Under the pieces are notes generated by a model. The model was not told the origin of the DNA. It did not search any database and saw nothing but the letters and a program-made list of their open reading frames with translations. The position numbers were made by a program, and so were the translations under genes. DNA of 64,000 bases from Liolophura sinensis (Eukaryota > Mollusca > Polyplacophora > Chitonida > Chitonidae): the NCBI RefSeq assembly GCF_032854445.1, contig NC_088306.1, positions 27,687,764 through 27,751,763 on the forward strand, read 5' to 3'. Shown here piece after piece: positions 46,776 through 58,806 of this stretch (within the stretch, counting starts at the first letter, position 1; each line of letters opens with the position of its first letter).

Positions 46776-48189
46776 GAAAAAGCACACTTTAGTTCTCCTG
46801 ATGATGGCAAAATACAGTGCTCAACTACTGATTAAAAATTAGCTTTTTGTTTTTTTCGGAGTTACACTATTTGTGTATCACAGTATGTCTTTTCCTACCA
46901 TCTCTAGTCAGTTTATTTTACGTGTTTAAACAGTTTATTTTACATGTATATGTACATACAGCCTTAACAAAAAAACACAAACCTTAGTGCATAGCAAATT
47001 ACCCTCTAGCCCGAAGGGTTGGTACAAAATACATGTGGTAAGGCTGTGAAGGTCAAATGCTTGTTATACCTGGCAAATGTAATCAATGGGGGATCAATAA
47101 ATGAAATGTCCTCAGGTAAGATCTCCCCTAAGCGCAAGGAATCTGTAGCTATCAATTTAATCTGGCTAATCAATTACAGAAACTGGGGAAATATTTGTGA
47201 GTTGCCATGGAAACTGACTCACTGTACTTAAAAGGCTCCTGTTCAGATTTTCACTGGACCTGTTTGTGATTAGTGTCTGGCATGTGTAGAGTCTGGTACA
47301 TGTAGGCCGCCATATGACCAACTGTCATCATGGTACAACCCTACGTTTCACGGGGGCCGCTAATGAAGTCATTCAACCGGAAGACTAATAGGACAATATG
47401 TTGAAATTTGCACAGATTTTCCAGGAAGATAGTTGATCAGTATCAACAGCATCACATCAAGTACAGTGCTTGTGACTAGAAGGGCTTCAATTAACACTAT
47501 CAGACAAAATCTTCCCATAACAGCACAGACAAGGTTTAAGCACAGAAATAAATTAAAAAAAAAAAAAGCAATGATAGATACATTTTGTTGGTATTTTCAA
47601 AAATTCCAGAGTGGATGTACTACGACACAGATGAAACTTGTATGCTAAATGGAGTTGTGTATAATAAATTGATTGATACTAATCAAAAACCATACTTGAC
47701 AGATGTAAATGAGTTTGTGTCACGGCAGACAAAAACTACATGTACGTCAAGGATTTTGTCTTTGGAAAGTTTAAATTCATTAAATACCACTTTCAAAAAT
47801 GACAAAAACATACAGTAAAAAGGAATCAACAACATATATTCTAACCGTGTTGAGAAGAAAAAAAAAACAAAACAAAACGAAAAAGAAAAAGAGGAAAGAG
47901 GCAAAAAAAGAAAACATTTTCACATGTACTTTATCCCCATGCATGTAAAAATACAGGATATCAAATAAAAGGAAACAAGAGCCAGGAATTTCAGGATTTG
48001 GCTGAGCTTTTTACAGGACAGAATCAGAGATGGGTAGACTGTACACACCCCAGCATGGCACCTGTTCTCTGGTGTGTTAACAGATGTAGCTGTTTGTATC
48101 TCTAACAATCACCTGTCACAGGGCAGGGATTATATCCACTGGTAGGACTAAAATGTGCTGGGTGGGGTGGGGGTGGGGATGGTGGTGCT

Positions 48190-48279
48190 TGGGGGGGGGG
48201 GGGGGGGGGTGAAGAATCATTGGACCAGGTGCTAATCATTAATCATTGGGACCATACAGCGGGGGGGGGGGGGGGGGGT
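48190..48279 (+). repeat. Two long G-runs
   Basis: Runs of about 20 G near 48190-48209 and about 18 G near 48261-48278, with further G-rich DNA just before them. They can form G-quadruplexes on the plus strand, the template strand of the host gene. Confidence 0.9.
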
Positions 48280-50610
48280 GCATGAGGAGAGGTAGATTAT
48301 GGAGATTAAGGTAAATTTGTACCCTCTGGGTTAACATCAGTACTGATACATGCTTATGAGGGTACCAGTAGGTTAACTGTTAACAGGCACGATGAAACTC
48401 CTATTCCACACATTTAGTAGCAATAATAATGTTAATTACTGTATTATGTCATTTTGTGCTTTATGACATATTCTACTGAAACAAATTATCTCAGTTAAAA
48501 AAAAACAAAAAAAAAATCCAAACAAAAAAAAAACAAAACAAAAGAGAACAGAACAAATCCTCTAAATGCATTCTACTGAAGTTGCACAGTGTCCATGTTG
48601 CCCCCATTTGATATCTTTGATTTTTAACGGCATTGTCCAGCTATAACAGCTATCCAGCTATGAGCATAACTTTCACCAGCCTCACTTGAAACAGACACGG
48701 TATGAAAAAATAACAACCGTGCATATTTCGGACATCCTACTCAAATACAAAATGTCTCACAATGCCTTCGGGAGAGGCAAATGAGACAAATTTCCATAAT
48801 TTTCAAAGTTTGAGCGTCTCCATTTGTCTTATAATTCCCTCATCTCGGCCAAGGAAGGGGAAGGCACTTAGGGGAGACAGATCATTAATATTGCTGCAAC
48901 TTGCAGGACAAATTTAACCAGTTACCAACCCAAAAATTGTCTTCAGAACAAAGCAAAGCCTAAGCCATTATCATGCGATATAACTATTTGTTCCTATGGA
49001 ACACAGTTTATCCAAACTCTCTTTCTGGCTGGAAGACATAGGTCTTAGTCCTCAATAGATTGCTCAATTATTTTCCACAACATTGGCGATTTTTATGAAC
49101 AGCCTTGCTTCTGTCGGAAGCGACAAGAAAACACAACCACCTTTGGGGACAATCAAGTAGAGCATTCCAACTTTTAAGTGCAGAGCGTCAAAATGCCCTT
49201 GAGAGGCTGAAAAGCAATAAATTTCCATCTTTCCCTTAGGTTTCTTTGAGCACCTCCATCGCAGAATTCACCCAGCTTGACTCCCAAGGAGACAACACGC
49301 AGCAAACCATTAACGTGTGTATTGTAGAAGGTATGAGAAATATCAATGACAACCGAAAACCACAAAATTTTACCCCTGAAACAAAGGAAACCCATCAGTT
49401 TTGTCTTCTGTAACTTTAATACTGACAAAGTATTTAAACAGCTTGAAAGGTTTAAATAAAAAAAAAGTTCAAATATTGAATAATGTATCATCTAGTATCT
49501 TCTGTTGGAGTTGCCACAGTGCTTATCATAGGAAATATTTAATTCTGGTACATAAAGCCAGACCCGAGTCTGTGACCCCATTTGAGAGGGGCTGGTCGAC
49601 TACGTAGGTAGAACAATGGTTCAGCCACAAGGATAATAGCTTGTCAGGTTTTGACACGATTCTTATCCTATTCATGTTATACACAGATGAGTTTTCACAG
49701 ATTTTTGATCAAAAAATACTGATCAGCTGTAAGAACTTAGATTGGGAGAAGTTCATTATTTCCTTTTGAAAGCATAACAAAAAAAAAAACAACAAAAAAA
49801 CAAGGTGAACTCAGTAGGACAATGCAAATAAATTCTTTTTTTCTTCTCTTGAGGTTTAACATTATACAACTGTGCACACAAAACGTTTGTGTGTCAGAGA
49901 TGCGTTACATTGCACAATTTCTCCACAACTAACTGTATCATCATAGCCTAGTGGGAAATGAGCAGGAAGGGCAGGGCAAAGGTATATGCCCTCTGGCAAA
50001 TCAACGGGTTTATTCCACATGATGAGAACAGCAAATGAAGATAAACGACTCCCCCAAAGCTCCTGGATTGCCCCTACGGTTTTGCTCTTTCATTTGTGAA
50101 ATCGCTTAACGTAAAAACAGTGGGAGTAAGCTGGGCCCTTCTTGGGCACGGCAGGGAATTGCGATACGTTGCAGAGCTTTTACTAATCAAGGATAATTGT
50201 CACACTTTCATGGTGTGGAACTCTTTTTGTTTTTTTTCTTTCTCTCTTTCATTTCGATTCAATCCTGCTAGGAGAACTTTGCAAATTTTACTTCAGGGCA
50301 TCGTTATTCAATTTCACAGCAGCCCTATACAACGCCACCTGCACTGTAACAGACCATGTGGAGGTACAATTGTATAAATGTATGTACCCTCGACCGGACG
50401 CCTGCCGGCAGCTATGCCTCCAGCCAGTAATAGGTTGATTATAGCCTCAGACAATTGGACTGATATTGATATTACCCGTGAAATGAAATTGGGCCAGTAA
50501 TCTATTTTCTGCTAACACATGGTGCAGAGGCTAGAGAGGAAGACGAGTACAATGCAGTGGACAAAATGGTGGAGAATGAAATATAATATGCATTACAGTC
50601 AAATATAATA

Positions 50611-51215
50611 CAGCTGTGTGAAACTGGTCTGCATAGAAGCATTTGTGTGAAATATGTGAAATTGGTGTGCACAGAAGCATTTGTGTGAAATGTGTGAAAC
50701 TGTTCTGAATAGCAGCATTTGTGTGAAATGTGTGAAACTGGTGTGCACAGTAGCATTTGTGTGAAATGTGTGAAACTGACCTGCACAGAAGCATTTGTGT
50801 GAAATGTGTGAAACTGACCTGCACAGAAGCATTTGTGTGAAATGTGTGAAATTGGTGTTCACAGAAGCATTTGTGTGAAATGTGTGAAACTGGTGTGCAC
50901 AGAAGAATATGTGTGAAACTGGTGTGCACAGAAGCATTTGTGTGAAATGCGTGTAACTGGTGTGCACAGAAGCATTTGTGTGAAATGCGTGAACTTGTCT
51001 GCATAGAAGCATTTGTGTGAAATGTGTGAAATTGGTGTTCACAGAAGCATTAGTGTGAAATGTGTGAAACTTGTGTGCACAGAAGCATTTGTGTGAAATG
51101 CGTGAAACTGTTCTGCATAGAAGCATTTGTGCGAAACTGGGTCTGCGCAGAAGCATTTGTGTGAAATATGTGAAACTGGTCTGCATAGAAGCATTTGGGT
51201 GAAATGCGTGAAACT
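50611..51215. repeat. 38-bp minisatellite, about 16 copies
   Basis: Unit CACAGAAGCATTTGTGTGAA + ATGTGTGAAACTGGTGTG (38 nt), with variants CATAGAAGC, TGTTCTG and TGACCTG. One unit near 50905 is shortened. 38 is not a multiple of three, so three overlapping minus-strand ORFs each cycle through the frames. Confidence 0.95.
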
Positions 51216-51650
51216 TTTTCGCATGTTTTGTAATTGCATTCTAACTCCGTCGAACATGGATTTCTCAAAAGTCATCATGCGGACCACAAGAAATATGATC
51301 ATTATACATTTGTGTTCACTGTATATCTTCAACTTTCTTGACGATTTCAGCTATTTCTTCAGTAGGACTTATGCATGCAATTATTTGAAAATGACACCAG
51401 AAAAATGATACTATTTTATTTCACTAAAGATGCAAGCTTAATTAAACTGTGCAGATTGTTTCTCTACACCCCACAGTTCTCTCAGAATGTTTCCAAACAT
51501 TGGTCAAAAGGTCCCCAAGAATTAGGGTAACTGTAAAATGAACAGTTGGCAAGCCATGAAATATCATTTAAGTATATCATTTCAATGATCATTCATTACA
51601 CATTAGTGCATACATATAATCTGCCCCCACATGTTTTCATGCGTATATTA

Positions 51651-51920
51651 GATTGATTTTTTTTTTTTGATTGGTGTTTTACGCCGTACTCAAGAATATT
51701 TCACTTATACGACGGCGGCCAGCATTATGGTGGGTGGAAACCGGGCAGAGCCCGGGGGAAACCCACGACCATCCGCAGGTTGCTGGCAGACCTTCCCACT
51801 TATGGCCGGAGAGGAAGCCAGCATGAGCTGGACTTGAACTCACAGCGACCGCATTGGTGGGAGACTCCTGGGTCATTATGCTGCGCTAGCGCGCTAACCG
51901 ACTGAGCCACGGAGGCCCCA
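51651..51920 (-). mobile_element. Full-length SINE-A with target-site duplication
   Basis: The best reference copy in the window. Read on the minus strand, the head GGGGCCTCCGTGGCTCAGTC holds an exact pol III box A, followed by GGTTAGCGCGCTAGCGCAGC. A box B-like GAGTTCAAGTCC comes next. The body carries TGCCAGCAACCTGCGGATGG and CCCGGGCTCTGCCCGGTTTC. The tail GAATATTTC...GTACGGCGTAAAA ends in CAATC and an A-run. Flanked by GCGTATATTA at 51641-51650 and 51921-51930. Oriented with the host gene. Confidence 0.95.
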
Positions 51921-51978
51921 GCGTATATTACATGCTGCCTAATTCATAACCTACACCTTGTATACTGTCCAGCTGATT

Positions 51979-52267
51979 GTTACGTCGTACGAAACAGTTA
52001 TGTCTCCAATTGCACACCCTATGTCAGGCTCACATGTAACGTCTTACGAAACAGTTATGTCTCTAACTACACACCCTATGTCAGGCTCACATGTTACGTC
52101 TTACGAAACAGTTATGTCTCCAACTGCACACCCTATGTCTGGCCCACATGTAACGTCTTACTAAACAGTTATGTCTCTAACTGCACACCCTGTGTCTGGC
52201 CCACATGTTACGTCTTACTAAACAGTTATGTCTCTAACTGCACACCCTATGTCTGGCCCACATGTTA
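51979..52267. repeat. 57-bp minisatellite, about 5 copies
   Basis: Unit begins GTTACGTCTTACGAAACAGT, continues TATGTCTCTAACTGCACACC and ends CTATGTCTGGCCCACAT (57 nt). Later units carry TTACTAAACAG instead of TTACGAAACAG. As a multiple of three it creates a repetitive ORF on the plus strand. Confidence 0.93.
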
Positions 52268-53454
52268 TGTTTAGCAGGAAAACTTAATGTCTAACTAGAC
52301 ATTTATATCTAGCAGGACTTGTAATGTCACACTGGCCTAGCTGAGTGCCTTGTGTGTTAAATGCATACTAAATGCACACTAGATGTTCAGAAAGACATGA
52401 ACATAAGCTTAATATAAACGTATATCTGGTGTCCATGCCAACATTACCTCAGATTCAAAATCACACGACAATCAAAGCAGGATACATTTCCACAACTATG
52501 CATATTTTGGATTTCTGTGAAAACTGTGAAGCCAAAGACTGCTTTTCCTGAGTCTCCAAAATCATGTGACTGATTGTACAGATTGTTTGACTTTTTCAAA
52601 ATAGTATTGTGAGAAACCCTCAAACAATAATGGCCTCGTGGACATTCAAAGAAAACACTGTGTATAACCCTAGAACAGTTGGTGAAACTCTCAACCCAGC
52701 CTGTATACACTCGTACACAGCCTGTCCGGCCACTTAACAGCAGTCGGCTTGAGTGGCCGCCAGACTTATAGGAAAATTACAGTTCCCACCAGGGGTCAGT
52801 GCCGGTGGTCAAGTGGTATTCAGCATGACAGATTGGGCTTTAACCAAGGGGTGTAATCAACCAAGAAAACCGTAAAGCACCTCCCCTCCCCCCCCCCCCC
52901 CATCCTCTCTCTCCTACAGAAAACGGAGCAGAATTAACGATCGCTGTGAGAAAATCCATCTTAGAAAGCAGGCTTATACGCCTTTCTGGACAATAATGGG
53001 AAATTCATTATTGGTAGATGGAACGTCGCGTGTCGGCCTCATTGCATTCTCTGTGTGATCCTGCTTTAGAGAATATGAAACAGGCTTAGTATTTCCGCCC
53101 AATACTTTGTAATATCTACACAGTATTGTCTTTTAGGACAGCACTCGAATGAGACTGGAGCCTCCTTTGTTTTAAAGTACTGTAAGTGTGTACAACCACA
53201 ATAAGTATGTTCATCATACTAAAAGTGTGCAGATCAATCAAAAATCTGTTATTTTTCCTAGACTGTTTATTGAAGAAGAGCTGCTTGAAACAGAAGTGAA
53301 CAATTCATTGACTTAAATCTTATATATTAACAATTTGTATCTATAGTGTTTTTTTGTTGAATTTACAGGTAGGATATGATGCTGTTATACTTCATGGATT
53401 TAATATCTGGTAATCTCTGACAGATTTGGTATTCTGAACATGACACTGACACTG

Positions 53455-53564
53455 ACTGACACAGACACACACACACACCACACACACACACATGCGCGTG
53501 CGCTCACAGACACACGCACACAGACACACACACAAACACACACAGACAAACACACAGACAGACA

Positions 53565-53597
<33 letters not shown>

Positions 53598-53774
53598 ACA
53601 GACACACACACACACACGCACACCACACACGCACACCACACACACACGTGCACAGACGCACACAGACACACGCACACACACAGACACACACAGACACACA
53701 CGTACGCACGCACACACACACACACAGACACACACGCACATACACACGCACACACACACGCACACACACACGTG
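53455..53774. repeat. CA-rich microsatellite
   Basis: About 320 bp of (CA)n interrupted by CAGA, GCACGC and CACC steps. It is open in several frames only because of its simple composition. Confidence 0.97.
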
Positions 53775-54125
53775 ACCGGCCCGGATAGCACAGTTGGTAG
53801 AGCGTCCGCTTCGGGACCGGTAGATCCAGGATCAATCCTTGATCGAGTCACACCTAAGACTTTAAAAGAGGAAGTTGTAACTTCCTCGCTAGGCGTTCAG
53901 CATGAAGGGGATAGTGCAACGACTGGTTGACCCGTATCAGTATAATGGCTCGGGCGGGGCGGCTTACTTGCCTTCGGTAAGTCGTCTCAGTGAAGCAGCA
54001 CTAAATAAAAGAGCGGTGGAAATCCGTCCTGCAACAAGGAGGCACATTACACGTACATGCACCCTAATGATTCCTTCGTCGTCATATGACTGAAAAATTG
54101 TTGAGTACGACGTTAAACCCCAAGC
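53775..54125 (+). mobile_element. Full-length tRNA-derived SINE-B inserted in a CA tract
   Basis: The head carries pol III box A TAGCACAGTTGG and a box B-like GGATCAATCC. A body follows with GAGGAAGTTGTAACTTCCTC and AGTCGTCTCAGTGAAGCAGC. The 3' end has TTGTTGAGTACGACGTTAAA, CCCCAAGCACTCACTCACTC. The CACACACACGTG sequence before the head recurs after the tail (near 54145-54156), a likely target-site duplication, although both lie in CA-rich DNA. Element orientation is plus, opposite to the host gene. Confidence 0.92.
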
Positions 54126-54313
54126 ACTCACTCACTCACTCACTCACACACACGTGCACAGACACACGCACACAGACACACACATGCACGCACGCACACA
54201 GACAGGCACACACGCACGCACACACACACACACACAGACAGACAGACACACACGCACATACACACACACACACACACATACACATACACACACACAGACA
54301 GACAGACAGACAC
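54126..54313. repeat. CACTCA/CA-rich microsatellite
   Basis: Starts as (CACT)n at the SINE-B tail, then becomes CA repeats interrupted by CAGACAG and GCACGC steps. It resembles the tract on the other side of the SINE. The runs of Cys/Val or Thr/His ORFs across it are repeat artefacts. Confidence 0.95.
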
Positions 54314-54690
54314 ACTTTCTTATCAATCCATTGAATAAATGATGAGAAAATTGCCTGTGACAAGATTGGGACATCAGTATACAGGATCAGGATTCTACAG
54401 AGTATTTGTGATGTCAAATATTAAACTTCTTGGACAAAACGTTTACAAGATTTGTTCCTACATTTCCCATTACCTGTAAATTTTTTAATCATGAAAGGAT
54501 CAAATATTTGTTGATTCCCTGTTGACACCAATCTATTGTTATTTCCTGGTAGGTGGTAAAAAATTTGTGTTCTAATTTTATTGTCGTACAGAAATCTTCA
54601 TATGCACATAAACACTGATTTAATCCAATGATAAACTATTCATGAATTTTTAACCTATACAGCAGCGGTCAGGTTTATGGACTGAGGAAA

Positions 54691-54862
54691 CAGAGGTGCC
54701 AGCAGGAAACAGAGATCCTAGGAGGAAACAGGGGTGTCTTGAGGAAACACAGGTGCCAGGAGGAAACTTAGGTATCAGAAGGAAACTGAGGCATTCAGAG
54801 GAAATTGAGGCATCAACAGGAAACTGGTATTAGGAGGAAACGCCATATGCCAGGAGGAAACC
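54691..54862. repeat. Degenerate GAGGAAAC-type tandem array
   Basis: About nine irregular units of the form AGGAGGAAACAGGTGCC with unit length near 18-20 bp and many substitutions. The core CAGGAGGAAAC is shared with the array at 15290-15402. Confidence 0.75.
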
Positions 54863-56068
54863 ACTGCCCATCTGTATAAGATATAAAAAGGATATGCTGC
54901 AGCCAAATAAACTTCCTTCAGAAAGAGGATTTAATTATATTTGCTGTTTCCCCCCTTACAATGCATTATTTTGTTCTAAAACTCTTGGCAAGGAAAAAAA
55001 ATCATAAGGTGTTTCTATGGTTTCTATAAAATAAATTAGCACAAAAGTTTATTGCTTCCATTTAATTGTCTCCTGAAAATGTTTATGTGCTCCTAAACAC
55101 AGATTTAATGGAGTCATAAAATAGGCCGAGACAAAGTAATATAGTCTAAGTTAGAACGTAGTCTAGGGCAGAATACCAATAGAGTTGTCAGGGTCTTCCC
55201 TGGAGTGAAGACTGCTCATGGATTTAATGTTCCCCTAACCCTGAATTTCCCCCTATACTAGCCCCCCTCTCCCACTCCCCCCCAGCAATCATAGCCATTT
55301 ACAATGTCATGGGCAAGAATTTTTGACACGACAACTGCAAAATTCCAGTCAAATGCTGGAATCTTAAAGACTCTAAATGCTTTTGGAGAAAACAGGGTGA
55401 TGTCAGGTTGAGCAGGGGTGGGGGTGGGGGACGCCCTAGGTTTAGTTGTCTGTGGGCAGCCATCTGTCAACTGAATGTGTGCACCGCGTCCCTGAAATCA
55501 CACGCCCCGTCACCCAGCCGGCGCGAGCGTGCTGTCTCCGGCTTTACAACTAATGGCTGGGTCACTCTAGACATTAGGCCGAGGCCAGCTCTGTAATTAT
55601 GATTGTCAGCATCTCACAGAGACCTTTCCTTCTTCAGGAAATCATTGTCAAAGCTCGACATCAAGCCCTCGTTCTTGGCAGACACCAATCGTCACGGACG
55701 TGCGGAATCCCCTAGAAAACTCTTACCTCGTTAAAAAACCAACCTAGACTTTTTCGTTAACAAGACGCCAATTATCCAACTGGTATTAGCCAAGAAAACT
55801 TAGCCAAGCTCAGACTGTGCAGTCTTTGCACCAAATCCGCTGACCTTATCAACAATAATTTTCTACTCTGCACGATCGCTGAAACCTGACTGGTTGCCCG
55901 GATGGCTCACACTAAGTTAAGATGTTGGAGGTTTGATTTTCTGAAAGGTTCTATAATGGAAGGTATTGAGGACTAGATGAAAGTTTCAGAGGTCTTTTCT
56001 TCATCTGCATATGTGGGGTTACACTATTATCTTCAATGAAGGATTCCATACTACACGATGCTGAAGCA

Positions 56069-56163
56069 GTGAGCACCTAATTCATATATAGCGAGCACCT
56101 CATAAACGGTGAGCACCTCATACACAGTGAGCACCTCATAAACGGTGAGCACCTCATACACAG
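56069..56163. repeat. 18-19-bp minisatellite, about 5 copies
   Basis: Units of the type GTGAGCACCTCATAAACG alternate with GTGAGCACCTCATACACA, so the higher-order unit is about 37 bp. Confidence 0.9.
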
Positions 56164-56214
56164 AAAATATTTTAATGACATGGCTCATCAAAACTGATTT
56201 CTTTCACAATATCG

Positions 56215-56455
56215 ACAAACTGTTTTTGTGCATTACTTTAATTTTACAACCTTCTCACATATGAAAGAGCTACTTTTAGTGCAATTTATGCACCTTTATA
56301 ATTGGACTTTGGAGACAAAACTACATGGGCTGGATTGGCCAGTTTCAGGGCAATCAAGTAAGTACAATTGCATCAGGCTGCACAGAATTTGCCTTCAGAA
56401 TATGCTTGAATAAACACCTTGCAAACATGGAAGAAGGTTGAAGAATTACAGTATG
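56215..56455 (-). repeat. Dispersed repeat family R2, copy 2
   Basis: Reverse complement of this stretch aligns along its length with 42716-42930. Shared blocks in the same order include ATTCTTCAACCTT, ATGTTTGCAA, GGTGTTTA and GTATTC/GCATATTC, then TTTTGTCTCCAAA, a TGCA-rich patch and ATATGTGA-AAGG. Divergence is considerable and no coding capacity or terminal repeats are seen. It looks like an old non-coding transposon or SINE-like family I cannot name. Confidence 0.7.
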
Positions 56456-58702
56456 CGTGTACCAATGGAAACCAGTTCATTTAAAGACACAGATTACTAA
56501 GATTTACATGTACTGTATATCACCCAAAATTTCATCCATAAGTTGTTTATTTTGCCTTATTCTGAGAGTTTGGCTGTATCTCAGGACAGTGTTTTAAACA
56601 ATACATGAAAGGGTACCATAAAATGAAGAGTATCATTTTAAGGAAAATGAAGAAAAGCGTTCACAAAAATTGAGATTTTTTCATGTTTGAAGCATATTTC
56701 ATATTTTTTAATAACTCTTCTATTTTATGCATAGTTTCTGTCAATAGTCGAAAATATTTGGAAATACTGGAATTGTGGGATCAAGTCCCTGTGTGCTGAT
56801 CGCTATCACTGTTAACGTCACCAGACAACAGCCTACTTAATTTCCAGACTAGCCCCTGGGGCCTTTGGGAAAATGTAGTTTAAAGCCACTCTTAGGCCCC
56901 AAGAAGAAGACTAAAAATCTTGTCTTAAAATATTACATGTAAATGTTAGGCAACATCATGTATTCTGCATTAAGAGATAAAACCAATAGATTTATGAATC
57001 CTTTCGAGTTTGTTGGTAAGGTTCGATGATGTCCTACTGGAAAACATAAAATAATGCACTATACAGGTAAGTTTTATTTTATACTTATCTTAGGTACTAT
57101 TATCACATATACAAGTAAAATGGATAGGAACCATGTTCACAGGTAAGAGGCAGGATTTTTCTGTGGTAGGGACCAGGAAATTTTTACCACATTCTGGTCA
57201 AGATACATGTAATGACTGCTAAGTGACTTGACACATGTCAAGACAAATTCATAAAAAGCTTGTCACAGGTAACACAAATTTATGAAAAGCACACAGTGTA
57301 TGAATCATCCCCTATCTTTAGTCTACTCAGAGGTTACAAGGAATGACTGAGGGTCTGTAAGTCTGAAACACAAGCACATACCATCCTGTTAGGAAAGAAT
57401 TCTACAGAAAATGATTTGCATCACAGATCAGAGAAAAGAAACTTTTCTGTCAAAACTGCTGTAATTTCTTCTACTACCTGACCCTCTTTTAGTAAAGTAT
57501 TTAATTTTTGACATTTTGATCGAGGATTAGATACTTTGAAAATTCTGACTTCTCTCAAAATAAGCTGAAATAAGCTGAAATCAGCTGTGAAAATCCTCCC
57601 TGAGTAAGAGTTCAGCCCAAAACAAAGGCTATTTACCTGTTTAGGATGAATTATTAACCCCAAACAAATAATACAAATAAATTCTCTTGAAATCTCCTGG
57701 AAAAGACCTTGGGGTCTTCATGATATATGTATCCCTGTTGTTTAAACTCAGTCATCTATACATTACAGGTTTCAACACAAATGTTTGTTGCCAGTCTCCT
57801 TGTGCTTATCCGCACTTCTGAACTGATCCCTCACGTAGTCACATTTCGTGGACACTACACTTATTCCCACGTTCTTGCGATCCAATGAAAGACATCCCAA
57901 GTCCCGAACGTAAGAAAGTCTGAGGTATGAATGAACCAGCACAACCATTACACAAGTCCAAAGTGAAGAGATATGTCACCATAGAAAACTCGATTGACGC
58001 AGCTTTAGAACAGCCCCAGAAATCTTTAAAATTTCATTATAATTGGCATCTTCATTAAATCCTCAATCTTCGAATACCGGTACTTGTAAATTTTGTCTGG
58101 CAGGAACATAAATTTGTTCCCCTTATGTTGCTGGGCTATCGTGGATGCAAATTTTATCAACTATGGAGCGTTTTATTCCCAGCCTGGTACAGGTGTTGAT
58201 CTGTTTCAGCATGCACAGTGGGAAAGCTGGGTTTACACGGGTAAAGATATCAAGAGCAGATAACTCCTAAAATAGCACCACACAGTTATGTCCCTTGTTC
58301 TAAAATGAGAACACTCTGATAGCATTTGGCTCCATAGTAACCACATACCAATTTTAAAACCTTGGCAAAGAGTTAGCCTTTTGAAACTACAAAGACAACA
58401 TGGCATTTTGTTCTTAAACATAGGCAGTAACTGTTATTACACACTGTCGAATAGTGGTGGTAAAAACAGGCAATCATACGATCCAAAGTAAACAAGAGCT
58501 GAAAACAAAACATGAAGGACAAAGAATCATCATAAAGAACAAGATATAACAGTCCTTCAGAACTTTTCCCCAGCAATACAATAATTGATTATAAAATGTT
58601 ACCAGTCTTGAAGGCTTCTTGAAGCTCAGTCAGCCTTCAGTACAAAGTACCAACATTCCGCCCATACCACCAAAAACTGTAGGTGAAAAAAGTGTGACTT
58701 AC

Positions 58703-58806
58703 CCGCCGCAAGACCAGGGTTTTATCATCGTCATCGTCTTTAGTTTGTACCAAGGCGGGAGAGGACTGAGTACTCATACGTGGTGGGAGTTCCGGAGGTG
58801 AAGCAT
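58703..58806 (-). CDS. TNIK/MAP4K4/MINK1: Exon 7: Ser/Pro segment, Asp run and TLVLRR
   Basis: 104 bp. Its first two bases, with the phase-1 G of exon 6, make Asp. It then reads ASPPELPPRMSTQSSPALVQ, then TKDDDDDKTLVLRR. The end matches the vertebrate EGTLIVRQ / EGTLMIRE block, where the conserved TLxxR is preceded by an acidic or Ser-rich stretch. Acceptor TGTTTAG and donor CGG|GTAAGT are strong. It ends in phase 0. It is the last exon before a very long intron. Confidence 0.9.

Larger units (their letters stand above)
38000..47999 (-). other. Middle-right part of the ~41 kb intron
   Basis: No exon supported. Contents are the foldback/MITE cluster (38.47-39.07 kb), a full SINE-A (39.85 kb), R2 copy 1 (42.7 kb), an AT microsatellite (43.41 kb), a SINE-A piece (46.26 kb), a short SINE-B (46.42 kb) and R1 copy 3 (46.6 kb). 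The stretches 40.1-42.7, 43.5-46.2 and 46.8-48.0 kb hold nothing I can name. Short Lys-rich or random ORFs there have no splice or homology support. Confidence 0.7.
48000..58702 (-). other. Right part of the ~41 kb intron
   Basis: No exon is supported here. Recognised contents are two G-runs (48.2 kb), a 38-bp minisatellite (50.6 kb), a full SINE-A (51.65 kb) and a 57-bp minisatellite (51.98 kb). Further along are CA tracts split by a SINE-B (53.5-54.3 kb), a degenerate GAGGAAAC array (54.7 kb), an 18-bp array (56.07 kb) and one copy of repeat family R2 (56.2 kb). The stretches 48.3-50.6, 52.3-53.4, 54.9-56.0 and 56.5-58.7 kb show nothing I can name. Confidence 0.7.

Noticed and set aside
50502-51332. 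Minus-strand ORFs with FTHFTQMLLC repeats up to 195 codons
   Set aside because: Product of the 38-bp minisatellite. The frame rotates with the unit length, so open frames are expected without selection.
51830-51920. True tRNA gene on the minus strand
   Set aside because: Same reasoning: it is the head of SINE-A, found repeatedly with the same downstream body and target-site duplications.
52444-52710. Minus-strand stretch ending at a GAG|GTAATG donor as a possible exon
   Set aside because: Donor is mediocre, no acceptor with matching phase was found and the translation does not resemble the family.
53775-53860. True tRNA gene
   Set aside because: Boxes A and B are present but the cloverleaf is poor and the sequence continues into a SINE body and tail shared with other loci.
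53392-54417. Cys/Val and Thr/His ORFs across the CA tracts
   Set aside because: Simple-repeat artefacts on both strands.
55250-55800. GC-richer patch with ACCTCG-type donor near 55725 as an exon
   Set aside because: The reverse-complement reading has stops in the phase needed between exons 7 and 8, and no family similarity.
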